Source: Flavobacterium sp. Root186
Lineage (GTDB): Bacteria > Bacteroidota > Bacteroidia > Flavobacteriales > Flavobacteriaceae
Direction of reading: 5' to 3'
Length of the DNA: 64,000 nt
NCBI RefSeq assembly: GCF_001428525.1
Contig: NZ_LMHW01000015.1
Location: 352 to 64,351, forward strand
This document shows positions 41,097 through 48,577 of this stretch, in pieces (the first letter of the stretch is position 1; every line of letters starts with the position of its first letter). Both the position numbers and the translations under genes were made by a program. The notes under the pieces were generated by a model. It worked only from the letters and a program-made list of their open reading frames with translations. It was not told the DNA's origin and did not search any database.

Positions 41097-41314
41097 TAAC
41101 GAAATTTTTTCATCATTTCATCATATTCAACAAATTCACCACGTTCAATCTGTCTTTCTCCTTCTTTAATTTCTTCTTTTTGTTCATCAGTTAAATCATC
41201 CCACCAATCTTTTTTCTTTTGGGTTAACATTTTTTTGACCGCCAAAATGATTGAAAGGTCATTTGTACCTTTCAGAATATCCATCACTTCACGTTTTTCT
41301 AATTGAATGCCCAT
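41096..41314 (-). CDS. Antitoxin of the ParE/RelE-type pair
   Basis: A 72-residue acidic, lysine-rich protein, mostly helical (LEKREVMDILKGTNDLSIIL, then KKDWWDDLTDEQKEEIKEGE and FVEYDEMMKKFR). The size, charge, upstream position and one-base overlap with the toxin gene are those of the antitoxin of this module type. The final VEYDEMMKKF stretch probably wraps the toxin. It starts 30 bp after mvaD, so the module lies within the operon. No own promoter is obvious, though one could hide in the mvaD 3' end. Confidence 0.82.
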   Translation of the reverse strand: MGIQLEKREVMDILKGTNDLSIILAVKKMLTQKKKDWWDDLTDEQKEEIKEGERQIERGEFVEYDEMMKKFR

Positions 41315-41344
41315 AACCTAAAATTTAACTAAAGATACGGAAAA

Positions 41345-42445
41345 TTATAATGCAATTGATCCGTCTCCAATTTTGTCGCAAATATACTGACGATTCTGAC
41401 AAAACACAACTAATTTGTCCTGAATAAATTGTAATACTTTTTCGCTAACGTTTTCGGGATAAAGAACATGCACATTTGCACCGGCATCAAGCGTAAAACA
41501 AACCGGAATCTGGGTTTCTTGTCTAAATTTCCAGATTGCATTTATGATTTCCAATGTGTTTGGTTTCATCAAAATAAAATACGGCATTGATGTCATCATC
41601 ATGGCATGTAAAGTCAATGCTTCACTTTCGACAACTTTAATAAATTCGTCTAAATTTCCGTTTTCAAAAATGGCAATTAATTTATCCAGATTTTCGTGTG
41701 CCTGAGCAAAACGTCTTTCGGCATAAGGATGATTGTGCATTAAATCATGTCCAACAGTGCTTGAAACTTGTTTTTCGCCTTTATCAACCAATAAAATAGT
41801 ATCCTGATAATTCTTGAAATTCTCATGAATTGTGTACGGAAATTCAACTCCAAATAAATCATTGCTTCCTTCAATATTTCCCTGATTTCCCCAAACAACA
41901 ACATTCCCTTTCACACTTCGGCAGGCACTTCCTGAACCTAAACGAGCTAAAAACGAAGCTTTTTGGTAAAAGTATTCATCGCTCATTTCAGGATTTAACA
42001 ATTTCTCCAAACTCATAAAATTTATTGCCAAAGCCGCCATTCCCGATGCCGAAGATGCAATTCCGGAACTATGAGGAAATGTATTCTGCGTATCAATCGT
42101 AAAATGATAGTCTTTTAAAAATGGAAGATAAATTTCAACTCGCTCTAAAAACTTTTGAATTTTTGGTTTGAAATCTTCTTTCGGTTTTCCTTCAAAAAGC
42201 AAATCAAAAGAAAATCCATCTGTCACGCTGAGCGAAGTCGAAGCGCTTTTCTTCGAAAACCCTAATTTCGTAATCGTTTTACAATTGTTAAGCGTAAAAC
42301 TAACCGAAGGATTTGCTGGAATCTGATTGTCTTTTTTCCCCCAATATTTAACTAATGCAATATTGCTGGGAGCGCTCCACTCAAAGTTTCCGTTTTCGAT
42401 TGTTGAAGTATATGGATTTGGAATAAAATCAGCAGCTGTAAACAT
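41345..42445 (-). CDS. mvaD: Diphosphomevalonate decarboxylase
   Basis: A 366-residue GHMP-fold enzyme that decarboxylates diphosphomevalonate to isopentenyl diphosphate. Motifs seen: APSNIALVKYWGKKD at the N-terminus, FPHSSGIASSASGMAALAIN, and SACRSVKGNVVVWG, with DAGANVHVLYP at the end. It heads the isoprenoid operon and is divergent from tspO. Residues about 68-77 (SASTSLSVTD) are encoded by a dispersed intergenic repeat word (42222-42246). Their position between GFSKK and FSFDLLFEGKPKEDF looks like an added surface loop. Confidence 0.95.
   Translation of the reverse strand: MFTAADFIPNPYTSTIENGNFEWSAPSNIALVKYWGKKDNQIPANPSVSFTLNNCKTITKLGFSKKSASTSLSVTDGFSFDLLFEGKPKEDFKPKIQKFLERVEIYLPFLKDYHFTIDTQNTFPHSSGIASSASGMAALAINFMSLEKLLNPEMSDEYFYQKASFLARLGSGSACRSVKGNVVVWGNQGNIEGSNDLFGVEFPYTIHENFKNYQDTILLVDKGEKQVSSTVGHDLMHNHPYAERRFAQAHENLDKLIAIFENGNLDEFIKVVESEALTLHAMMMTSMPYFILMKPNTLEIINAIWKFRQETQIPVCFTLDAGANVHVLYPENVSEKVLQFIQDKLVVFCQNRQYICDKIGDGSIAL
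42222..42246. repeat. Dispersed repeat word inside mvaD
   Basis: GTCACGCTGAGCGAAGTCGA followed by AGCGC matches 28198-28222 and the intergenic copy at 20265-20289. In the gene's frame on the minus strand it gives ASTSLSVT. Confidence 0.8.
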
Positions 42446-42477
42446 GAAATATAAATTTTGGCAAAGATAGTTTTTTC

Positions 42478-42586
42478 ACCATAATAGATAATTTTTTCAC
42501 CATATAAGTTATATAAGTTCATTTTAGTAAAGCCCGCTTATAATATCTTACATAACTTATATGGTGAAAAAATTATCTATTATGGT
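42478..42586. repeat. 40-bp-arm inverted repeat between mvaD and tspO
   Basis: The arms are 42478-42517 and 42547-42586, matching at 39 of 40 positions, with a 29-base loop. Each arm contains ACCATAATAGATAATTTTTT followed by CACCATATAAGTTAT. Shorter relatives are at 34418-34502 and near 10255. It lies between two divergent starts, so it is not a simple 3'-end terminator. Confidence 0.9.
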
Positions 42587-42603
42587 TTAAATTTTCTTTT
42601 GAC

Positions 42604-42611
42604 TATTTTTG
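42604..42611 (+). promoter_or_regulatory. Possible -7 promoter element of tspO
   Basis: TATTTTTG fits the Bacteroidota -7 consensus TAnnTTTG and lies 19 bases before the ATG at 42630. No convincing -33 TTG is seen upstream because the long inverted repeat occupies that place. It argues against the in-frame TTG at 42609 as a start codon. Confidence 0.4.
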
Positions 42612-42629
42612 GATACAAAATTTGATAAA

Positions 42630-43106
42630 ATGAACAAGATCGTCAAAATCGCAATAGCTTTAATTATTTGTTTAGCAGTGGGATATTCTGCAAGTGTGGT
42701 AACAAGACCGAGTGTAGAAAGCTGGTATCCAACAATTGTTAAACCTGTTTTTAATCCGCCGAATTGGATTTTTATGCCGGTTTGGACTATACTTTATATT
42801 TTTATGGCAATTGCAGCAGCACTTGTTTGGGATAAAATAAAAGAACAAACCGAAAAGGTAAAAACGGCACTTCTTTTCTTTTTAATTCAATTAACGCTCA
42901 ATGCGATTTGGTCATATCTCTTTTTCGGATTAAAAAATCCGCTTTTGGCATTAATTGAGATTTTTATTTTATGGCTGATGATTTACGAAACGTATTTAAA
43001 ATTTATCAGAATCAATAAAATTTCGGGTTACTTATTAGTTCCGTATTTAGTGTGGGTTGGATTTGCAACGATTTTGAATGCTAGTATTTGGTGGTTGAAT
43101 AAGTAA
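42630..43106 (+). CDS. tspO: TspO/MBR-family membrane protein
   Basis: A 158-residue protein with five hydrophobic segments. The family core, WYPTIVKPVFNPPNWIFMPV followed by WTILYIFMAIAAALVW, then LNAIWSYLFFGLKNP and WVGFATILNASIWWLN, is clear. TspO proteins bind porphyrins and related ligands and take part in tetrapyrrole-linked or stress signalling. The ATG at 42630 is preferred over an in-frame TTG at 42609, which would lie inside the putative promoter element. Single gene, divergent from mvaD. Confidence 0.92.
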   Translation: MNKIVKIAIALIICLAVGYSASVVTRPSVESWYPTIVKPVFNPPNWIFMPVWTILYIFMAIAAALVWDKIKEQTEKVKTALLFFLIQLTLNAIWSYLFFGLKNPLLALIEIFILWLMIYETYLKFIRINKISGYLLVPYLVWVGFATILNASIWWLNK

Positions 43107-43108
43107 AA

Positions 43109-43817
43109 TCAAGGTTTCAATTTCTTAAATTCTTCATTTTTGGAATACAAAAAATCCATTGTAGCCAAAACATTAGGATGTTCTAAAAGGGTTTTAGATC
43201 TTGGATCGGCATCGCAAAATTCAAGAAAAAGTTCTTTTTGTTCCGGATTTAGTTTTAAATCTTTGCTGAAAAAATCAGGAGTACAATATGCACTGGCATG
43301 TTTTTTAAAACGATCGTCAATTTCATATTTTTCTTTTGGATGTGATTTTCCTAAAGGTATATTGATGTTTGCAGCATATCTTATTCTGCCATCATTTACG
43401 CCGGTGTAACGAGTAAGATCGTTGGCAGTTTTACGATTGTATTTCATTTACCGCTTCGGCATCAAACTTGACTTTTTCAAATTTTATTGATGTAATTACA
43501 ACTTCATTAAGCTCTTCGGCTTTAATAACCATATTAACCACAAGATTATTATTCTTTAAATTTTCGGATGTAAGTTTCAACCGTGTAAAGAAATAATCTT
43601 TAGAGAAGAAAAGTAAACTATCTCGTTCTTTTACCAGAATTGAGAACTCTCCCAGTTCATTTGTTCTTGTACTGGTTTTAGCTGTTTTGTTTATAACTTC
43701 AACTTTATTAAGAGGAGCTTTGTTGGAGAGAACTTTTCCGTGAAGTAATTTTTCTGTTTGAGAAATAGAAAGCTGGTAAGTGAAAAAAGAAATCGTGGTA
43801 AGTAATTTTACTTTCAT
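43109..43817 (-). pseudogene. CarboxypepD_reg-like secreted protein, probably frameshifted
   Basis: Two reading frames overlap by 17 bases. The upstream one (43817 to 43431, 128 residues) has a signal peptide and a CarboxypepD_reg-like domain: GKVLSNKAPLNKVEVINKTA, RTNELGEFSILV and AEELNEVVIT. It ends as FDAEAVNEIQS. The downstream one (43447 to 43109, 112 residues, beginning MKYNRKTANDLTRYTGVNDG) has no signal peptide and looks like the C-terminal half of the same family. Joined, they make about 240 residues, a usual size for these proteins. An indel near 43435-43445 would restore one frame. Two coupled genes cannot be excluded. Confidence 0.6.
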
Positions 43818-43918
43818 TTAATGGTATTTAGTTGAAAGTAAAATTATTAGAATTGTCTTAATGAAAACTTGTGAAATCTGTAAATTCTTGTTAATTATAT
43901 TTTTTAGGATTTTATATT

Positions 43919-44566
43919 TTATACGATCTCAATTAATTCTAAGGGGCTGTTGATTACCAATTTTGCACCGCTTGTTTTCAATTCTTTCTCTGTTCTATAA
44001 CCCCAGGTAACGCCAACGGGAAACATATTAGCATTTATTGCCGTTTGCATGTCGATATCTGAATCGCCTACGAAAAGAATTTCTTCTGGTTTTAAATTCC
44101 ACTTTTTGCTGATTTCTATTGCTTCAAACGGATTTGGTTTTTTAAGTGCTTCCGTGCTCAAACCAACTGCTTTATCAAAGTTATTTGGAAATATTTCAGA
44201 GGCAATTTTTTTCGTCAATTCATCAGCTTTGTTGGAGAAAACTGCCATTTTGATGTTTTGCGAAGTCAGGTTTTCTAATAACTCTACAATTCCGTCATAA
44301 GGTTTTGTTTTCAAGGTACACATTTCACGATATTCGTTAATCATGCATTCAAAACAAATTTCGATTTGTTGGTCTGAATTATTCGATGCGGGAAGCGCTT
44401 TGCTTACCAAATTTCGAAGTCCGCTACCTATAAAATATTGATAAGTTTCGTAAGTATGAGTTGGGAAATTTAGACCTGTAAGTACGGCATTCATCGCATC
44501 TGAAATATCGTGCAGTGAATCAACCAGTGTTCCATCTAAATCAAAAATAATTCCTTTAAATTTCAT
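43919..44566 (-). CDS. gph: HAD phosphatase, phosphoglycolate phosphatase-like
   Basis: A 215-residue HAD hydrolase. Motif I is FDLDGTLVDS near residue 8, motif II is in KMAVFSNK, motif III is the Lys in EALKKPNPFE, and motif IV is VGDSDIDMQTA. The cap lies between motifs I and II. The pattern and length fit phosphoglycolate phosphatases, which remove 2-phosphoglycolate, though other small phosphates are possible. It begins 4 bp after the flavoprotein gene at 44571, so the two are likely cotranscribed. Confidence 0.85.
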   Translation of the reverse strand: MKFKGIIFDLDGTLVDSLHDISDAMNAVLTGLNFPTHTYETYQYFIGSGLRNLVSKALPASNNSDQQIEICFECMINEYREMCTLKTKPYDGIVELLENLTSQNIKMAVFSNKADELTKKIASEIFPNNFDKAVGLSTEALKKPNPFEAIEISKKWNLKPEEILFVGDSDIDMQTAINANMFPVGVTWGYRTEKELKTSGAKLVINSPLELIEIV

Positions 44567-44570
44567 TCTA

Positions 44571-45779
44571 TTAAATATTATTAGCTAAAACAAACCCGCT
44601 GGTCCAGGCATTTTGGAAATTAAAACCTCCGGTAATCGCATCGATATTTACAATTTCACCTGCAAAATAAAGGTTTTCGTGAATTTTGCTTTCCATGGTT
44701 TTGAAATTGATTTCTTTTAAATCAATTCCGCCTGCGGTTACAAATTCTTCTTTGAAAGTGCTTTTACCGTTCACCTGAAATTTGGCTTTTGTAAGCTGTT
44801 CAGCTAAATTTTGTAATTGAATTTTAGATAAATCTGCCCATTTCGTTTCAACTTCAATTCCCGAAGCCAAAACCAAATTTTCCCATAAACGATTCGGAAA
44901 GTCAAAAGGAGATTTTTTAGAAACGGCTTTTTTAGCGTGTTCCTGTTTTAAGTCTTTTAGGATTTTTTCTGCATCTTCAAAATCAACGTCATTTAACCAA
45001 TTCACAAAAATGGTAAACTGATAATTTTTGTCATGCAAAATGCGCGCTCCCCAAGCCGAAAGTTTCAAAATCGCTGGACCGCTCATTCCCCAATGCGTAA
45101 TTAACAAAGGACCTGTTGATTCTAGTTTGGTATCTTTTACGTTTACGGTAACTTGTGCCGCTACACCGGGTAATTCTTTAATTCTGGAATCTTTGATATT
45201 GAAGGTAAATAGGGAAGGAACGGGGCTTACAACCGCATGTCCATGTTCTTGAAGCATTTCCCATATTTTTGGATTACTTCCTGTTGCCATTACTAATTTT
45301 TCGGCAGCATAATTGTCGCTTTGTGTATCAATTTTCCAGTGATTTTCTTTTTTGAAAATAGATTGTACGCTTTGACCTGTAAGCACTTTTATGCCTAATT
45401 TTTCGGTTGCTTTTAAGAAACAATCAATAATGGTTTGCGATGAATTAGAAACGGGAAACATTCTTCCGTCTTCTTCAATTTTTAATTCTACGCCGTGTTT
45501 TTCAAACCATTCAATTGTATCTCCGGAACAAAATTGATGAAAAGGACCACGAAGTTCTTTTTCGCCTCGCGGATAAAATTTAACCAATTCGTTTGGTTCA
45601 AAACAAGCGTGTGTTACGTTGCATCTTCCGCCGCCGGAAACACGTACTTTAGAAAGAACTTCTTTTCCTCTTTCTAAAATGGCAATTTTAAGTTTCGGAT
45701 TTTTCTCGGCAATATTAATTGCGGAAAAAAAACCGGCTGCGCCTCCGCCAACAATGATTATGTCGAAATTTTTGATCAT
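44571..45779 (-). CDS. HI0933/YhiN-family flavoprotein
   Basis: A 402-residue NAD(P)/FAD-dependent oxidoreductase. The Rossmann start is IIIVGGGAAGFFSAINIA. It then has the HI0933-family motif VRVSGGGRCNVTHACF and the late AGGIDLKEINFKTME and DAITGGFNFQNAW, with a Cys-rich middle that is absent here. The family's substrate is not established; members have been linked to tRNA or flavin-dependent redox reactions only by context. It is 4 bp upstream of the HAD phosphatase gene. Confidence 0.9.
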   Translation of the reverse strand: MIKNFDIIIVGGGAAGFFSAINIAEKNPKLKIAILERGKEVLSKVRVSGGGRCNVTHACFEPNELVKFYPRGEKELRGPFHQFCSGDTIEWFEKHGVELKIEEDGRMFPVSNSSQTIIDCFLKATEKLGIKVLTGQSVQSIFKKENHWKIDTQSDNYAAEKLVMATGSNPKIWEMLQEHGHAVVSPVPSLFTFNIKDSRIKELPGVAAQVTVNVKDTKLESTGPLLITHWGMSGPAILKLSAWGARILHDKNYQFTIFVNWLNDVDFEDAEKILKDLKQEHAKKAVSKKSPFDFPNRLWENLVLASGIEVETKWADLSKIQLQNLAEQLTKAKFQVNGKSTFKEEFVTAGGIDLKEINFKTMESKIHENLYFAGEIVNIDAITGGFNFQNAWTSGFVLANNI

Positions 45780-45790
45780 ATTTTTTTGGT

Positions 45791-45854
45791 AGCCCCGAAT
45801 TCACGAATTTTATTCTCAAAGATTATCAAAAAAATAATTCGTGAATTCGTAGCT
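45791..45854. repeat. Inverted repeat with conserved loop, copy A
   Basis: AATTCACGAATT-type words on the left (from about 45798) face AATTCGTGAATTCG at about 45836-45849. Its loop (TTCTCAAAGATTATCAAAAA) is the reverse complement of the loop in the element at 48454-48522 (TGACAATCTTTGAGAATAAA), apart from a few changes. The two are copies in opposite orientation. Confidence 0.75.
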
Positions 45855-45863
45855 ATTTTACTT

Positions 45864-46541
45864 TTATATTTTGTCTGGATTATCAGAGATAATTCCGTTT
45901 ACTTTATAATTTTTTATTTTTAGAATGTCTTCTTCGGAGTTTACTGTCCAGGGTAAAACAAGAAATCCTTTATCTTGTATTTGTTTTACGTTTTCAGCAT
46001 CCAATAACTGATAATCGGGATGAATGGCTTCTGCTTTTACAACTTCGGCGAAAGCTAAAGCTGTATCGAGATTTTCTTCTGTTAAAACACCAATTGGAAT
46101 ATTCGGATTTAGGTTTGATGTTTCCTGCAGCATATTCCAATCGAAACTTGAAATGATAAAATGATTGTAATTCCAGTTTTTTTCTGAAATATATTGCTCA
46201 ATTAACTGAACAACTTTACCAGGAGCTCCTAAACCTTTTAATTCAATATTGATCAGACATTTTTTGTCAACCAGATCGAAAACCTCATTTAAAGTTGGGA
46301 TTTGGTATTTCCCTTCAATCAAAAATGATTTTAACTCAGTTAAAGAAAAAGTATTTACTAAACCTTTTCCGTTAGTAGTTCTGTCGATGGTTTCGTCATG
46401 AATTACTATAATATGTTCGTCAGCGCTCAGATGAACGTCGAGTTCAATTCCGTCTGAATTTAAGTCTAAGGCTTTTTGGAAAGCTTGTAAAGTATTTTCA
46501 GGTTCGTAGGCTTTGGCGCCTCGATGTGCAATTTTGAGCAT
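45864..46541 (-). CDS. Glycerophosphodiester phosphodiesterase
   Basis: A 225-residue GDPD-fold enzyme. The first motif IAHRGAKAYEPENTLQAF and the second GIELDVHLSADEHIIVIHDE place the catalytic histidine pair and metal-binding acidic residues. The later KCLINIELKG and the terminal IISDNPDKI complete the fold. There is no signal peptide, so it should act in the cytoplasm on glycerophosphodiesters to give glycerol 3-phosphate and an alcohol. The length fits UgpQ rather than the longer periplasmic GlpQ. Confidence 0.92.
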   Translation of the reverse strand: MLKIAHRGAKAYEPENTLQAFQKALDLNSDGIELDVHLSADEHIIVIHDETIDRTTNGKGLVNTFSLTELKSFLIEGKYQIPTLNEVFDLVDKKCLINIELKGLGAPGKVVQLIEQYISEKNWNYNHFIISSFDWNMLQETSNLNPNIPIGVLTEENLDTALAFAEVVKAEAIHPDYQLLDAENVKQIQDKGFLVLPWTVNSEEDILKIKNYKVNGIISDNPDKI

Positions 46542-46555
46542 TTTGCAGTGTTTTT

Positions 46556-46752
46556 TTCTAACCGCAAAGGTCGCAAAGTTTTACGCAAAGTACGCTAAGG
46601 ATTTATTAAAAAAGTTTGCCACAGAAAACAATAATAATCCAGATTTGTTTGCCACGAATTTCACAAATCTCCACGAATTATTTATCATATTTAAATTTGT
46701 GAAAATTTGTGAAATTCGTGGCGAAAGAAAAAACTTTGCGCTCCTTGCCGTT
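46556..46752. repeat. Nested inverted repeat with CGCAAAG and CACGAATT words
   Basis: Outer words AACCGCAAAGGTCGCAAAG face CTTTGCGCTCCTTGCCGTTA. Inner words TTTGCCACGAATTTCACAAAT face ATTTGTGAAATTCGTGGC. The inner family is like 27732-27818 and the outer like 403-497, showing one element inserted in another. It fills the gap between the GDPD and amylase genes. Confidence 0.65.
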
Positions 46753-48418
46753 AAGTACGTTCCAGTAAAACAATATCAAATTCACTGTCAACAATTACTT
46801 TACCGTCAATTACTTCAACATTTTGATTAGAGTAAGTATCTTTTAATTTCGTTCCGTTTGGGAAAACATCACCAACAGGAAGTTCTTTTGTTCCTTTTGG
46901 CAAATCTACTCCCATAATTACTTTATCTGTAAAAACACCTTTTATAAAAGTTCTGGAGAAAGTATAAGGCCACGGATTAATGAGTTTGTGAACGCCCGCT
47001 CCAACTGCAGGATGATTTTTTCTAAACTGACCTAACTTCTGCCAATGCAAAAGTGTTTTCTGAATTTCAGGATTATTCTGAATATCGTCCCAATTCATAT
47101 TAGAACGTAGCGTTGCATCGCCCTGAGTTCCTTCAACAACTAAAGATCGTGCTGATTCATCTCCGTAATAAACCTGAGACATTCCTGGAGAAAGCAATAA
47201 CTTCGTTCCGGCTTCAATCGTTTTGGTTCTGTTGGCATCAAAAGGCTGTCCGTCGTCATGCGATGACATATAATTAAGTACAGAATATCCTTTTAAGTCA
47301 TTTTGTAAAGCATTTGAATATTTCGAAAATAAACCTTCGTAATCGTTTTGGGCAGCATTCCATTTAAATTCAAAATTGATCATGCTGTTAAAGCCATTTT
47401 GAAAATAATTTACTTTTCGATCTCCAAAATCATAATCTTGTCCACCGCTTATTCCGTAACCGTAAACTTCTGCAATCGTATAGAATGGGTTTTGATCTAA
47501 AACCTGCAGAGGATGATGTTTTTTCCAGGTTTCAAAAGCGTAGTCACATTCTTTTTTAAAATCGGCCCAAACACCTTCTTCGGTATGTTTTACCGTATCG
47601 GCACGATAACCGTCAATTCCAAATTCTGTGATATAATCAGTAAGCCATTTTATGATGTAATATTTCGGACTTCTTGGATACCCTGTTCTTTTGAAAAATT
47701 CATCAAGTGAAGCGATTTCTTTTTCATAACGGCCTTCTTTTTTCCATTTTTCGATTAAAAAGGGAGGTAATTCTACATTTTGAGTACTTTCAGTTTTTAC
47801 GTCTGGAAGATTTTCCACCAGCGTACACATCGTTGTATTTTCGAATGATTTGTAATCGCAGACCACACCGGTTCTTACCCAGTCTGAAGGCCAAACGGGA
47901 TCTTCTGGAGTCACTGGCCCTGTATGATTGATAACGCCATCGAGAACTATTCTAATGCCTTTTTCGTGTGCTTTTTTGACCAGTTTTGCTAAATCTTCTT
48001 TGGTGCCGAAATTTGGATCGAGAGCCGTCCAGTCTTTTGCCCAATAGCCGTGAAATCCGTAACTAAGACCTGTTCCTTCGTCAACGCCGTCGTGAATTTG
48101 TTCCACAATCGGCGTAAGCCAAATAGCATTTATTCCTAATTTTTCAAAATAGCCTGATTCGATTTTTTTGGTAATTCCGATGATGTCACCGCCTTCAAAT
48201 CCACGTAATTTTCCAGACGTTTTGGTTCGGTTAAAATTAACGTCGTTCGAAGTATCTCCATTGTAAAAACGATCGGTAAGTAAAAAATAAACATTTGCCC
48301 CTTCCCAAATGAAAGGTGTTTTCGAAGTATTTTCGTTATTCATTGTAACTGATTTTGAGCCAGAACAACTCATTGTTAAGTATACTAAAGATAAAAAAAG
48401 GAAAGAGTATTTTTTCAT
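46751..48418 (-). CDS. GH13 alpha-amylase lipoprotein (SusG-like)
   Basis: A 555-residue alpha-amylase with a lipoprotein signal (LVYLTMSCSGS, Cys about 18). Its GH13 motifs are in order: DGVINHTG (region I), GYRADTVKHT with the nucleophile Asp (region II), YTIAEVYGYG with the acid Glu (region III), and MSSHDDGQPFD (region IV). The C-terminal beta-domain follows. It should cut starch or maltodextrins at the cell surface or in the periplasm. It is the last gene of the starch operon's minus-strand arm (46751-57161). A SusG-like surface role is inferred from the lipidation. Confidence 0.88.
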   Translation of the reverse strand: MKKYSFLFLSLVYLTMSCSGSKSVTMNNENTSKTPFIWEGANVYFLLTDRFYNGDTSNDVNFNRTKTSGKLRGFEGGDIIGITKKIESGYFEKLGINAIWLTPIVEQIHDGVDEGTGLSYGFHGYWAKDWTALDPNFGTKEDLAKLVKKAHEKGIRIVLDGVINHTGPVTPEDPVWPSDWVRTGVVCDYKSFENTTMCTLVENLPDVKTESTQNVELPPFLIEKWKKEGRYEKEIASLDEFFKRTGYPRSPKYYIIKWLTDYITEFGIDGYRADTVKHTEEGVWADFKKECDYAFETWKKHHPLQVLDQNPFYTIAEVYGYGISGGQDYDFGDRKVNYFQNGFNSMINFEFKWNAAQNDYEGLFSKYSNALQNDLKGYSVLNYMSSHDDGQPFDANRTKTIEAGTKLLLSPGMSQVYYGDESARSLVVEGTQGDATLRSNMNWDDIQNNPEIQKTLLHWQKLGQFRKNHPAVGAGVHKLINPWPYTFSRTFIKGVFTDKVIMGVDLPKGTKELPVGDVFPNGTKLKDTYSNQNVEVIDGKVIVDSEFDIVLLERT

Positions 48419-48453
48419 TTATTTCAAATTTAACGAACATTTATAATAAAAGG

Positions 48454-48522
48454 TTCCGCCACGAATTCACGAATTATTTTTGACAATCTTTGAGAATAAA
48501 AATTCGTGAATTCGTGGCGGAA
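48454..48522. repeat. Inverted repeat with conserved loop, copy B
   Basis: 22-bp perfect arms (48454-48475 and 48501-48522; TTCCGCCACGAATTCACGAA begins the left one). The loop includes TGACAATCTTTGAGAATAAA and matches copy A (45791-45854) in reverse. It lies between two GH13 genes of the same operon. Confidence 0.85.
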
Positions 48523-48530
48523 AACTTTGC

Positions 48531-48556
48531 GTAGACGCACTGCTGTGCGTCTCTAC
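48531..48556. repeat. Small hairpin repeat (GACGCACTGCTGTGCGTC)
   Basis: AGACGCAC and GTGCGTCT pair around TGCT. It follows the element at 48454 directly and may belong to another dispersed repeat family. Confidence 0.7.
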
Positions 48557-48577
48557 GTTTATGCTGTGTGTTTAAAA

